Assembly: GCA_020746105.1 (NCBI GenBank)
Contig: JAJGST010000022.1
Location: 1,159,223 to 1,223,222 of the forward strand
Source: Trogon surrucura
Lineage: Eukaryota; Chordata; Aves; Trogoniformes; Trogonidae
DNA: 64,000 nt
Reading direction: 5' to 3'
Part shown: one piece after another, positions 30,691-42,510 of the stretch
Position numbering within the stretch: position 1 is the first letter of the stretch
Layout of the letters: each line of letters opens with the position of its first letter
The notes under the pieces: model-generated
Told to the model about the DNA's origin: nothing
The model's input: only the letters and a program-made list of their open reading frames with translations
The model's database searches: none
Translations under genes and position numbers: made by a program

Positions 30691-31221
30691 ATAATTGCTG
30701 GAGGTGACATAGTAATTAAACTTATACTAAAGGTACAATATTGTTCACACATCAAGGAAAAGTACAACATTGAGGAAGCTTCCAGGATGGAGTGCACCTG
30801 GTATACAAGGAATCCATTCCACAGAAGTTACCTAGGCAACCTTAGATGATGGTAACTTCAGGGAAGCTTGCTGTACGGACTCTAAGTGTGGAGCGAAGAC
30901 ACTGCAGCCAGGCTCTGTGACTATGGACAGAACTTGAAGTTACCACAGAATTGATAAGCTGCATATATGCTACCCTGGGCCAACAGTCTGTCATTTTTTG
31001 AAAAAAAACCCTGTCCATTGGGTGAACTATGCTTATTATAATACCAAAAAAAACCCTCCATCCCAAAAGCTACCTGCCTTTGAGGTTTGACTATCCCTCA
31101 CTGAGTTTGTGCTCTGAATTTTTCCTAGTACATACTTTTAAAAGCAAATCAAGATAAATATACATCAATTATAACAAAGGTATGTATGACTAAAGTCACT
31201 GAAGCTCCACCTGAAAAATAA
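30691..31221. other. Non-coding spacer
   Basis: No coding sequence or element is recognised in these 530 AT-rich bases. Confidence 0.5.
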
Positions 31222-32569
31222 AAAATAATGACCATGAGATGGTGAAGTTTAAGATCCTAAGGGCAGCTGAGAAGGGGAAGCTCAGCAAGCTTGAAACCCT
31301 TGACTTCATAAGAGCCGACTTTTGCCTCTTTGGGAACCTCCTTGGTAGCGTGCCATGGGACAAAGCCCTGGAGGGACTGGGAGCCCAGGAAAGATGGTTG
31401 ACTTTCAAGGATCATCTTCTCCAAGCTCAAAGGCACTGCATCCCTAAAAGGAGGAAATCAGGCAAAAACACCAGGAAGCCTATGTGGATGAACAAGGAAC
31501 TCTCGGTCAAAATCAAATTCAAAAGGGAAACACACAAGGCATGGAAGCAGGGACTGGTAACCTGGGATGATTACAAGGAAGTTGCTCGTGTAATCAGAGA
31601 CCAGATTAGGAAAGCTAAGGCACTGATGGAGTCAAATCTGGCCAGGGATGTTAGAAATAACAGAAAGGGATTCTTCAGATAGATGAGAGAAAAAAGAAAA
31701 ATGAGGTCCAGGAAGACCTAGAGAACCTGAAGGTGCACAAGTCCATGGGACCTGATGAGATACACCCACGGGTCCTGAAGGAACTGGCGGCTGAAGTTGC
31801 TAGGCCACTAGCCATCATATTTGAGAGGTCCTGGTAGTCTGGTGAAGTTCCGACATATTCGAAAAGGGGGAACATAACCCCCGTCTTTAAAAAGGAACCA
31901 AAGACAACCCGGGGAACTACAGACCAGTCAGACTTACCTCTGTGCCAGGTAAAATCATGGAACAGATTCTCCTCGTAACTGTACTAAGGCACATAAAAGA
32001 TAATCAAGTGGTTGGTGACAGCCAACATGGTTTCACCAGGGGCAAGTCGTGCCTGACTAATTTAGTGGCCTTCTATGACAAAGCTACAGCGCTGGTTGAC
32101 ACAGGAAAAGCAACAGATGTCATTTTCCTGGACTTGTGCAAGGCGTTTGACACTGTCCCACATGACATCCTTGTCTCTGAAATGGAGAGACACGGATTTG
32201 ACAGATGGACTACTCGGTGGATAAAGAACTGGCTGGATGGTCACACTCAAAGAGTTGTGGTCAATGGCTCAAAGCCCACATGGAGACTCGTGACAAGGGG
32301 AGTTCCTCAGGGCTCTGTTCTGGGTCCAGTGCTGTTCAACATCTTTGTCAGTGACACGGACAACGGCATTAAGTGCATCCTCAGCAAGTTTACTGACGGC
32401 TCCAAGCTGTGCAGTGGACTCACTTGAGGAAAGGAATGCCATCCAAAGGGACCTTGATAGTGTGGTCAGCAGGTCAAGAGAGGCGATTGTCCCCCTTTAC
32501 TCTGCTCTCGTGAGACTCCACCTCGAATAATGCGTCCAGTTCTGGTGCCCCCACTGTAAGAGGGACTAT
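31222..32569 (+). repeat. CR1 LINE with internal deletions
   Basis: Nearly the same CR1 subfamily as 4947-6390 ([58 protein letters not shown]). It carries the identical TAG after FERSW (31835-31837). About 200 bases are deleted near 31705. The RT catalytic DD is changed (FTDGS where the relative has FVDDT), and the sequence jumps near 32460 to the C-terminal region. Confidence 0.88.
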
Positions 32570-32692
32570 ATCAAGTGGAAACTTACAAATCTCTATAGAG
32601 TTGTTTTATTAACTTAATTCACTTGCAGTCAGGGTGTATTATTCATATTCTTGGTATTTTCATATGCTTTGCAGACAGTCCTTTTCACCAGC

Positions 32693-32939
32693 TGTCGTGG
32701 TTTGACCCTGGGCAGCAGTGAGGTACCCACACAGCCGCTCTTTCACTCCCCCTTCACTCTTCCCCAGGGGGATAAAATATTTCAAAGGGTTCAGGGTTTG
32801 AGATAAGGACAGGAAGATCACTCCCATTTACCATCCCGGGCAAAACAGACTCGATTTTGGGGAAATTAATTACATTTATTAAAACAACCAATCAGAGAGG
32901 AGTAGTGAGAAGTGAGAAAGAGCAAACAGATCTTAAAAA
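32693..32939 (-). repeat. LTR2 fragment joined to LTR3
   Basis: The plus strand starts TGTCGTGGTTTGACCCTGGG, the outer end of LTR2, and continues for 247 bp. It then passes into LTR3 at a shared ACAGACGCTCTC-like stretch. The rest of LTR2 is absent. Bases 32570-32692 show no feature. Confidence 0.8.
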
Positions 32940-33563
32940 CAGACAGACGCTCTCTAACCCCCTCTTCCCCCTCCAAACGGGAAGAGAAAAGGGAATGAGG
33001 CAGAGAGACTTACGGATTAGAGGAGAAAAAAACTAGAACAGTTTTAATGAAAATAATAGGAATAATGGTAAAAAGATAAAAGTAAAGAATTATATACAAC
33101 TATAGATAGTAGCCCGATATCAAACCCGACTCCCTCCCCCGATAGCAATCACCACTGGTGCTGCAGAGCAGGAGGCACTGGGGAAACCCCAGGCTCAGCG
33201 GTGGCAGGGAGCTGGATACAGGGAGCTGGATTCGGGAACTCAGGATCCGGATCAAAAGCAGGAGGTCAGATGGAGTCCTCTCTGGACACCGGTCATTGCA
33301 GAAAAAGGGCGAACAAAAGGGCAAAAAGGGTGAAAAGGGCCAAAACTCTCGTGATCACTCAATTTATACTAGATATGACATATATGGGATGGAATACTCT
33401 CGTTGGTCACCTGTCCTGTCTATTACCCCCCAGAGGTGCAACCTTTTACTTCCTTGTGATCCCCTCTTACTACCCGGCACCCCCAGCGTGGCACACAAGA
33501 GCCAGCAGTGGCCTTGGTCACTACAGGAATAAGTATAAGCAAGAGCCTTTCGACATACCAGTC
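32940..33563 (-). repeat. LTR3 (subtype b), part 1
   Basis: It closely matches the LTR3 at 43244-44013 (CTCTCTAACCCCCTCTTCC, ATAGATAGTAGCCCGATATC). It is interrupted at 33563 by provirus H; the remaining 160 bp are at 35331-35490. Confidence 0.85.
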
Positions 33564-34355
33564 TGTCGCGTGAAAGGTATGTGGCTGTGAGAGGCACGTA
33601 CCCCAGCTAAGCACTTGCTTGTTTCAGAGCCCCGTTAGGGACTTGCACTGAGTTTTCAGAGCCCCACTAAGGGCTTGCACTGAATTTTCAGAGCCCCGTT
33701 TAAGGACTTGCACTGAGACAATTTGCAAGGTAACTAACAATAAGTGATTTATTGAAGCGACAGATACAAGATTCGGAGTTGCCGTTGATAAATTCACTCT
33801 CTGCAATAGCGCTAATATACGATACTAATGCTAGCAAAATACTATCCCGGGTATTACACACCAAAAGGTGGAAGCGCAATTCTTACCAAGAAGGCGTCCC
33901 TGTCTTGGGTGAAGGAGAAGGAGCACAGCCCGTCGACCGCCTCTTCCTCTTCTGGGGTCTTCTCCTCCCAACGACACCTACCCTCTATGCTCCTTATATA
34001 CTATCTTTCACACCCCCTGCCCCCTCCCCGGGGTGGCATTCAGCATGATTTGAGCAAAGAGTGGGTGACTATAGTCATATAGGGATATTAGGGTAAAAAT
34101 TTCCACTCTGGCCCCTGTGGCCTTCAGGATTTTATTTTGCAACAACTTATCTATGTGCAGGATGGTTCACATCGTTAGTCTTCCGTGCGGCCTTGCTCCT
34201 TAGCCAAAACAGGGCCGTCCTGTCGTCACAAGACTCCCTCCTTTGGCTGGCTCTCACTGTGTAGGCCTTGTTTTCCTCCGTGCTTAGGGTCTGCACAACA
34301 GATAAGCGAACACCTGCGTTCAGCAAGTCTGAAACCCTCAAGCCAAAATATCACA
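33564..34355 (-). repeat. LTR4, 3' LTR of provirus H
   Basis: 792 bp from TGTGATATTTTGGC (34355) to TTCACGCGACA (33564) on the minus strand. TATATAAGG (near 34000) and AATAAA (near 33750) fit promoter and poly(A) signal. CACGGGGTGGATAA just upstream (34356-34370) is the polypurine tract. A triplicated motif with GAGCCCCGTT lies at about 33625-33700. Confidence 0.82.
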
Positions 34356-34396
34356 TTATCCACCCCGTGACTATAGTCACTCAATTGAGCTTGAAA

Positions 34397-35330
34397 TCAT
34401 GCTCTCATAAAGTCAATCTTGGGGGTATCCCTTATGTTTAACTTTCCTTCACCTGGGTGTAGCTCCAACTCCGTCCACCCGGACACCATGCGTACCTGCC
34501 GAATTAATACCCGAGTTAGCATGGATCTAAAGCAAGCTAATAACATGCGAAACATCATAATCACAATAACTATGACTAAAATTGATTGCAATAAAGAAGC
34601 AAGCCATCCTGATAGGGAAAAAACCCATACCATGCAAAAGTTTGTTTAGTCATTGTACTTCCATGCTTTCTCTAAGATTTCTACTTGCTTTTGCTACACG
34701 CTTCATATGATCTAACTGCTCGTCAAGATCTTTTGTTACATTCGGTATGTGAACACAACAAGTATCATTGATTAGGTTTAAGTATCCGCACACTCCATTT
34801 TCATGCAATAATAACAAATCTAAGGTCAGCCTATTTTGTAATGTCATTTTTGATGTTGCCTGTAATTGTGTATTTAATGCTTCCAACCCGACTCTGGTTG
34901 CGTTGACCAATGCTTCAATCTGACCAGTGAGGTTATACAGCATCATTCGATTTTGAAAAGCCATTAGGTGAGGTGTAAAGATTGACTCTAGAACCCATCC
35001 AACCACAGTTCCTGTCGTCGGGTGTTGCCAAGGATCTGTTGAACTTCTTTTGACTCGTCCCCACAGAGTCGGTGCAAGTGGTTGTCTTCTCCAGAGAGGG
35101 CAAAGTGTTAACAGTCCCAACGCGTGTTGACGTCGGCGGCCCTCCACGGTCAAGTCGGTAGTCCACGTGCCGTCGCTGCTAAACCACACAGTGTGTCCTA
35201 GGGAAGGTATACTAAGTTTCGAACAGATTATATCAGATTTAACATTGTTATTGGTTACATGAGACCAGGTATCATTGAGTGAAGTGGTGTAGTTGCGACA
35301 AATACAACCTAATCGAAGGGCTTGAGCTAT
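34397..35330 (-). pseudogene. env: Env transmembrane subunit of provirus H
   Basis: The open frame ending at 34650 includes the end of the surface subunit, an R-V-K-R cleavage site, and an ectodomain with the immunosuppressive-like LQNRLTLDLLLLHENGVC and a CX6CC motif. A TGA and frame change near 34640 separate it from the anchor and tail in the next frame (34633-34397: SLLQSILVIVIVIMMF). The open frame extends upstream, in frame, into LTR3 sequence up to 35432. Confidence 0.78.
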
Positions 35331-35490
35331 CAGGCAGTAACTGCAAACATCAGGTGTTATCACTGCCAGTAGCACACACTGTCTGCAAAAACATGCTGCT
35401 GACTTCAGAACATGCAGCCTTTTAGAAGACACTAAACTGGAAAGTAAAAATCACTAAATAGGACTGGGTTTTTTAGCTAAACCCAGGACA
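35331..35490 (-). repeat. LTR3 (subtype b), part 2
   Basis: From CAGGCAGTAACTGC to AGCTAAACCCAGGACA, matching the outer 160 bases of LTR3 at 43860-44013. Together with 32940-33563 it forms one LTR3 split by provirus H. Confidence 0.85.
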
Positions 35491-37470
35491 AGGGGTTAAA
35501 AAACCTAGAAGTTGCGGTGTGGGGTTCAGGTCGCTCACTCCGCATGGTGAATTCTTGCCAATGGTCCACTAACATGGAACCTTACATACATATCCCTGTG
35601 TGTCCAAAAGAAATAAGTTTAGAGTTCTTAATTGATACCATGGTCCAAATGTCAGTAGTCACCAATGAAACAACACAAACCCTGGGCATAAGACCTAGCC
35701 GACTGTCATGATTCAAGCTGACCGCCTGGGCCGACAACAAGAACCACAAGGTCGCTTGCTTACTCCTCCTGCTACCCCCATCTCCACAGCGATGTGAAGG
35801 GAGAAAATTCAACTAAAAAGCCTCAAGGACTGAGATTAAGAACAGGGAGGGTAATAATTTATCACTTAAGATGATGGGTAAAAAAACAGAGTAGACTTGG
35901 AGAGAAAAACATAAATTCAATTTACCACCATCAATTACAAAGTAGGATAATGAGAGGAATACATCAATAAATACAACCCAATTTTAAATACACTTCTGCC
36001 CCCACCCCTCCCATCTTCCTGGCTACCTCCTCCTCTCATTGGTGCAGGGGGGACAGGGAGTGGGGAGTGCGGTCCATCTGACTATTACTCATTGTCCATA
36101 GCAGTTCCTCCTTCTTGAGAAAGAGGGCTCCTCGCAGTCTCTCCTTCATGTCGTGTGGTGTCCACCTCACGGGAGGCAATCCTCTTCCTTCTCATGAGTC
36201 CATCTCAACTGGGGTTATGGATTGTTTCAGGCACATCCTGGACCTTCTTGCTGTCGTTGATCCCTTCAGCTCACAGGCAATCATCTTCCTGCCATCTCAT
36301 TCACCATGGGACTCCAGGGAAAGGTTCTGCTCTGGCATACTTCCTCCTCCTCTTTCTTTTCAGGACTGTGTTCGTTTGTTTTCCTCTCATCTTCTCATCC
36401 TCCAGTAGAAAAATTTCCCAACATAAAAGACAGGACAGACCAAGACTAGATGAAACGCAAAAGAGAAAGAGAACAATGGGATCATCTCTTAAATACCTTA
36501 GTTGCAGAGGCGCTGATTGGCCTGGTCCTGGCCAGAGGTGGGTCTGATTTCAACCTGGGAGTTGGGGAGGCTCTCAAAGTTTGGCAAGAGTCATCCCCCA
36601 CAGCTCTCCCCCTTGTTTCCAAAAAGAAACCCACCAGACTCAAACTCATGACACCGATGCAGGATTAAATTCACAGGAATTGATGGTGTGGTGAAGGAAT
36701 GGCCCACCAAAAAAATTACTCCCTGGTTGCCAGAGGAATGGAGATTAACCAGGGCAGAGGTATTAGTTGGTGTTGCATATACATCATTCTAGGATTTGAC
36801 ATACTGCGTGGGCGAATGTGGAAACTCCTAGATGGAACTGCGTGGAGTTTTACAAGAAATGAAAGGGAATCAGACACAATGAAACTGAATCCATTAGAAA
36901 CATCTATACCCTTATCCCCCTCAAGAATCACCTGTTTGGCAATATCCATTGCCAGCAACAGCACTTATGGGGGTTGATGGAGTGGTGACAGAATTGAAAA
37001 AAGAGACATCATTAAAAGGACTCATTCACTTTATAATTCACTGGAGGGGTCAGTGAAAAAAACAACTGGGAAGTGACATTTTACAGTAGATTATCGACAG
37101 TTAAATGCTAACAGTACTCCTTTAACTACCGCAGTTCCAAACATTGCAGAGATAGTAACGCTGGTACAGGGAGCTGCTCATCCTTGGATGGTTGTCTTAG
37201 ATGTTAAAGATATGTTTTTCATGATTCCTCTCCTTGAGCAGGATAAAACACAGTTTACTTTCACATGGAAAGGAATCCAATATACCTTTAATAGGCTTCT
37301 GCAAGGTTATAGACATTCCCCCACTGTTGCTCACAATGCTTTAGCTAAGGTCCTAGCAGAGATTCCTGTTCTACCTGATAGTACAGTATATCAATATCAT
37401 ACCAAGCCAGAAGAATATCCCACAGGATTTGACACTGGGCAACCTGAACTGATGAAAATGACTCATTGAA
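35491..37470 (+). pseudogene. pol: Retroviral protease-RT fragment of an unassigned ERV
   Basis: Protease is recognised by PYIHIPVCP and FLIDTMVQMSVVT (the active-site Gly-Ala is changed), and after the LTR5 insertion by ILGFDILRGRMWKLL. RT follows: VDYRQLNANSTPLTTAVPNI, VVLDVKDMFFMIPL, FTFTWKGIQYTF and LLQGYRHSPTVAHNALA. The sequence is lost before the catalytic YxDD box. Frameshifts and stops are present. The RT style differs from the ERV-L and class II copies here; it may be class I or an early-branching lineage. Confidence 0.75.
35704..36653 (-). repeat. Solo LTR5
   Basis: 950 bp bounded by perfect 8-bp inverted ends TGTCATGA and TCATGACA. The flanks CCGAC (35699-35703) and CCGAT (36654-36658) are a 5-bp duplication with one change. 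On the minus strand TATTTAAG (near 36490) may be the TATA box. The orientation is inferred from that. Confidence 0.82.
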
Positions 37471-38077
37471 ATAGTACCAATGGTACTAACTACACCCAAA
37501 AATCCCTACACATGGGAAGCCAGAGACTGTTCAGGAAAAATACACTGGATTAACACCCGGTGGATCTCATCTTCTTTCTAACCTTGCTGGTTAATTAGGA
37601 CCGAGCATATTTCCTTTCTTTTGTGTTCACAAGAATCCTGAAAAAAAATGCACATGAACAGATGGATTAGCCTACGCTGACCTCGGATGCACCCAGAGGA
37701 TGTACTCATGTTGCAAGGTTCTTAAACGACATTCACGCTATAATATTCAAAGAGTTGACCTTAAAAAGGCAATCAGAATATCGGTTAAACCCATTTTTTA
37801 ACACGTATTAGGTTTCTTGAAGTAAATCCTAAACCAATGTATTGCAACGATGTGGTGCCTCACCTGGATCCTAATATAACTGCCTTTGATTTGTAGCCAG
37901 AAGATCCAGAATGGCCATGGTCCTAAACTTATATAAACTCATACACTGGGATTATGGGAACACTCAAAGAAAACTTCAACCTAGCTACTGTGATTATGCA
38001 TGGGACTGAGGTGTTTTCAAGACACGAGTGGAACTGGGATAATAGATGACTTCCATTCCTCAGGGAAAAAACAGGAT
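37471..38077 (+). other. Degraded retroviral 3' sequence, possibly env
   Basis: Short readable pieces with N-x-T sites and cysteines (NSTNGTNYTQ, NPKPMYCNDVVPHLDPNIT) separated by stops follow the RT fragment on the same strand. This could be the env of that ERV joined by a deletion. The assignment is weak. Confidence 0.3.
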
Positions 38078-38607
38078 GTGACAAAGAGACTTCACTGCAA
38101 GGTTCAAACTTTCAGTTTATTACAACTACACTTACAGGGCTAATATGTCACAATTCAGGTTTTATAGATACAATGGAAGAATGCACTATTGCAATTAGAG
38201 AAAGAAACAAGAGCACAGCAATACACAAGATACACTATTACAGAACTCAGTGATTCCCAGAAAAAAATGTACTAGTATAGATTTAAGAAGCGGGCAAGTT
38301 AGTAACAATAGCAATCCTAAAGTATGCCACATGTGTCTTAATCACTTACTCTCTCTCAAGTAAGGATTCTTAATCCTGGGGAAGATGTCCTTATCCGATG
38401 TCTCGAATAAGGGGGGAAGAATCTCCTAAAATCCAACTATATGGCTGGAAAAACTCACCCAAATTCTGCCCAAAATCTTACAGTTTTTATACTGTAAGGA
38501 TGTGATGAGGGTGGGGGGAGGGGGAGGCAGAGGCATGCCTGAGGAGACTTGGACTATCTAGAATGTTTATCTTTGGTAGTAAGATGAGATTTCCCCTTAT
38601 CTCTCCT
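38078..38607 (-). repeat. Probable LTR fragment
   Basis: On the minus strand a TATA box GTATAAAAA (38484-38492) lies about 365 bases before AATAAA (38116-38121), and the plus strand begins TGTGACAAAGAG. This is the layout of an LTR. The upstream end is unclear, and no second copy is in the window. Confidence 0.4.
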
Positions 38608-38689
38608 GGGCGGCAGAGAGGTTCAGGTTGGATATTAGGAACAATCAACAGCATCAGCCAATTCCATCAGGATTCTGGGATGCATCTCT

Positions 38690-39092
38690 GAGGGACTGAG
38701 GGAGTTCGATCTCTTTAGTTTGGAGAAGAGGAGACTAAGGGATGACCTTATTAGTGTTTATAAATATATAAAGAGGGAGTGTCATGAGGATGGAGCCAGG
38801 CTCTTCTCGGTGGCAAACAATGATAAGACAAGGGGTAATGGAATCAAGCTGGAACACAAGAGGTTCCACTTAAATTTGAGAAGAAACTTCTTCTCAGTGA
38901 GGGTGACAGAGCACTGGAACAGGCTGCCCAGGGAGGTTGTAGAGTCTCCTTCTCTGGAGACATTCAAAACCCACTTGGACGCATTTCTGTGTAACATCAT
39001 CTAGGTGTTCCTGCTCTGGCAGGGGGATTGGACTCGATGATCTTTTGAGGTCCCTTCCAATCCCTAGCATACTGTGATACTGTGATACTGTA
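38690..39092 (+). repeat. CR1 LINE 3' end
   Basis: It encodes the final RT region ([40 protein letters not shown]), then a 3' UTR and tail units ACTGTGAT. Confidence 0.88.
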
Positions 39093-39784
39093 TTTGCATT
39101 GTTTCTATTTCATTTTTCCTTTTGCAATGTTTAAACCTGTTTTTTTTATTCTAGACATCAACTTTTTTAATATTCTGTTTATCTTAGGGTTTTTTTTAAA
39201 AGTGTCTTTTGCTTGATATTACAATGAAATATGCAGAAGAAGAAAATTAGACCAACGCTCAGGATCATTATAAAAAGAACAAGGCTCACATGCATTTTAA
39301 ATTATTAAAATAATGTTAGATAGGCAGGGAATTTAGACTTCCATTTTCTTACTTTTGTTATTCAGTTTCCATTTTCCAGGGGGAACATGTGAAGATACCG
39401 CACAATGCTACAGTGAAATGGAGATATTCCAGAGTAAACAGTGCAACACCAGGTATTTTAGTATGTCAGGTAAAATAAAAAACTAAGTTCAGAAGATAAA
39501 GGAAGCTTTTTCACCTTGCTTAGAGCAATTGTGTGCAGATACATCTCTAAGTGTATCTGGAAACTGGTGAATATGTCATACTTTTGTGGAAACCAAGACA
39601 TCCAGTCGAGGCTGTGGTACAGAATTTCTATTACCGTGGTCCTTAGCTGCTGACTGCCAAACTGAAGTTTTTAAAACTTTTTGTTTTATCTTTCATTACT
39701 TCATGCATTGTTCTCATGAAGTTTTCATGGGCTGAAAGCTGTAGATATATATTTCCTCTTCAATATCCTGTGTAACCTTACTGT
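39093..39784. other. Non-coding AT-rich spacer
   Basis: About 690 bases in which I recognise no gene or element. Confidence 0.5.
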
Positions 39785-39866
39785 AGGTGATCCTGCTCTG
39801 GCAGGGAGGCTGGACTAGATGATGTTTTGAGGTCCCTTCCAACCCCTGACATTCTGTGATTCTGTG
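39785..39866 (+). repeat. CR1 3' UTR and tail only
   Basis: GGTGATCCTGCTCTGGCAGG, GACTAGATGATGTTTTGAGG and ATTCTGTGATTCTGTGAT: a minimal CR1 3' end of about 80 bp. Confidence 0.82.
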
Positions 39867-40116
39867 ATCTCATCAAGTCCCATAGACTTATATATGTTCC
39901 AGTTCCTCAGGTCATCATGAACCTCATCTTCACTTACAGTGGGGAGGAGTTTGTCCCGTTGGACCCAATCTTGAGGCATTAAGTACTTTAGCCTTTTGTG
40001 GCTCATCCTTACTGGCAATGTTCCGTCCTGCATCCAATAAGGGATGGAGATTTTCCTTGGCTCTCTTTTTGTTATTAATGTATTTGTAAAAATGACATCA
40101 GCTTGTTCAGTGGAAT
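39867..40116 (-). repeat. CR1 LINE linker fragment
   Basis: The minus strand reads LPTVSEDEVHDDLRNWNIYKSMG, the CR1 block before RT, with older linker sequence up to about 40116. It abuts the plus-strand CR1 tail at 39866. Confidence 0.7.
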
Positions 40117-40172
40117 TTAGCCAAGTTATGGCAGTGTGGATATAAAACCTATAAAAATTAAAGGTAGCAGAT

Positions 40173-41355
40173 TGTCATGGTTTGACCCTGGCTGGCAGCC
40201 AGGTACCCACACAGCTGCTCTCTCACTCCCCCTTCATTCTTCCCCAGGGGGAGAAAATATTTCAAAGGGTTCAGGATTTGAGATAAGGACAGGGAGATCA
40301 CTCTCATTTACCATCCCGGGCAAAACAGACTCGATTTTGGGGAAATTAAATACCTTTATTAAAAGAACCAATCAGAGAGGAGAAGTGAGAAGTGAGAAAA
40401 AACAAACAGATCTTAACAAACAGAACACCTTCCCCCCATCCCTCCCTTCTTCCCAAGCTCAGCATCAATCCCAGTTTCTCCACTTCCTCCTCCCCGAGCA
40501 GCGCAGGGGGACAGGGAATGGGGGTTGTGGCCAGGTCATCCAACGCTGGTTTCACCGCTTCTTCACTCCGGGGGAGGACTCTTCACTCTTCCCCAGGGCC
40601 ATCGTGGGATCCCTCTCATGGAAGACAAGCTTCACACTCTCTTCTCCGACATGAGTCGTCCCACGAAGGGCAATTCATCACAAACTGCCCAACGTGAGAC
40701 ACCTCATGAGGGGCAGCCCACCTCTTGTGAGTCTGAGGAGCAGTCCTTCAGGGGAAACTGCTCCAGTGTGAGTCCCCTCAGCGTCCCAAAAGTCCCACTA
40801 GCCAACCTGCTCCAGCATGGGCATTCACTCTTCCACGAGCTACAGGTTCCTGCAGCCACCTGCTCTGATGCAGGCTTCCCACGGGCTACAGCCCCCTTCA
40901 GGCATCCACCCACACGGTGTGGAGTCCTCTACACGGTGGACAACTACTCGGTGATCCTCATGGTGGACATCTACACCTCGCCTATGGGCTGCAGGGGGAC
41001 AACCCGCTTCACCATGGTCTACATCACAGACCCGGGGGACTCTCTGCTCCGGCACCTGGAGCACATCCTCTCCCCTCCTTCTTCACTGACCTTGGTGTCT
41101 GCACAGATTCTCACTCCTCTATCTCTGTGCCAGCTGTTGTGGCGCAGTTCTTTTTCCCATTCTTAAATATGTTTTCCCAGAGGTGTTCCTCTCCTATCAC
41201 TTTACTGATAGGCTCAGCCTTGGCCAGCAGCGGGTCCCTCTTTGGAGCCGGCTGGCATTGGTTCTATCAAACTTGGGGAGTTTCTAGCAGCTTCTTGCAG
41301 AAGTCACCCTGCAGCTCTCCCCGCCGCCAAAATCCAGCCAGGCCAACCCAATACA
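40173..41355 (-). repeat. Complete solo LTR2
   Basis: 1183 bp, from TGTCATGGTTTGACC to CCAACCCAATACA on the plus strand, flanked by a perfect 5-bp duplication CAGAT (40168-40172 and 41356-41360). It is the reference copy for LTR2 in this window. The strand opposite to LTR transcription holds a 213-codon open frame (40525-41166). Confidence 0.93.
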
Positions 41356-41462
41356 CAGATTTAAATTAAAGATGCAGATTTAAAGCAAAGGCTACACTGC
41401 AACTAAACTAGACAAGTCTATTCATAAAAAAACTTCCAATATCAGAGCTGTACTACCATATC

Positions 41463-42510
41463 ACAGAATCACAGAATCATTTCTCAATAAATTTCCACCA
41501 CAGGGGCTCCAAACTGAATGAAATACTCAAGTTGCGGCCTCACCATTTCCAAGTACAGGGGCATGATCACTTCCCTACTCCTCCTGGACACACTATTTCT
41601 GATACAGGCCAGGATGCTGTTTGCCTTCTTGGCCTCCTGGGCACACTGTTGGCTCATGTTCAGCCGTCTGTCAACCAACACACCCAGATCATTCCCTGCT
41701 GGGCAGTTTTCCAGCCACTCCTCCCTAAGCCTGAAGCACTGCCTGGGGTTGTTGTGACTGAAGTGCAGGACCCACCATTTGGCCTTGTTGAACCTCATGC
41801 AATTGGCCTTGGACCATCTATCCAGCCTGTCTAGATCCTTCTGCAGAGCCTTCCTACCCTCCAGCAGATGAACACTCCCGCTCAGTTTGGTGTCTTCTGC
41901 AAACTTAATGAAGGAGCATTCAATCCCTTCATGCAGATCATTGATAAAGATATTAAACAGAATTGGCCCCAGTACTGAGCCCTGGGGACCACCACTCCTG
42001 ACCAGCTGCCAACTGCATTTAATTCCATTCCCCACCGCTCTCTGGGCCCACCCATCCAGCCAGTGTTTTACCTAGCAAAGTGTATGCCTGAACAAGCCAT
42101 AGCCAGCCAAATTCTCTAGGAGAATGCTGTGGAAAACAGTGTCAGAGACCTTACTGAAGTCCAGGTAGAAAACGACCCCCAGCCTTTCCCTCATGCACTA
42201 GGCGGATCACCTTGACATAGAAGATCAGGTTAGTCAAGCAGGACCTGTCTTTCATGAACCCATGCTGACAGCACCTGGTTACCTGGTTGTCCTGCATGTG
42301 CTGCGTGATGGTACTCGAGATGATCTGCTCCATCAGCTTCGCCGACACTGTCAGACTGACAGGTCTATAGTTGCTGGGATCCTCCTTCTGGCCCTTCTTG
42401 TAGATAGATGTCACATTTGCTAACCTTCAGTTAAATGGGACTTCTCTGGATAGCCAGGATTGCTGATAGAGGATGAAAAGTGACTTGGTGAGCTCCACCC
42501 TCATTGCACA
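41463..42510 (-). repeat. CR1 LINE, RT region with tail
   Basis: The minus strand reads [60 protein letters not shown] (catalytic Asp changed) and MRFNKAK, and ends early at MVRPQLEYF followed by the octamer tail complement at 41463. The last part of RT is deleted. Frameshifts lie near 42040-42150. Confidence 0.87.

Larger units (their letters stand above)
33564..35330 (-). mobile_element. Provirus H fragment: env and 3' LTR
   Basis: On the minus strand it holds an env fragment, polypurine-like sequence and LTR4. Nothing upstream of env remains. It sits inside LTR3; no target duplication is found because the 5' side was lost with a few bases of LTR3. Confidence 0.8.

Noticed and set aside
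33158..33590. Open frames of 124-129 codons on the plus strand in LTR3, with similar frames at 43453 and 49842
   Set aside because: They lie antisense within LTR3 copies, differ by frameshifts between copies and show no domain character. They are best explained as LTR sequence.
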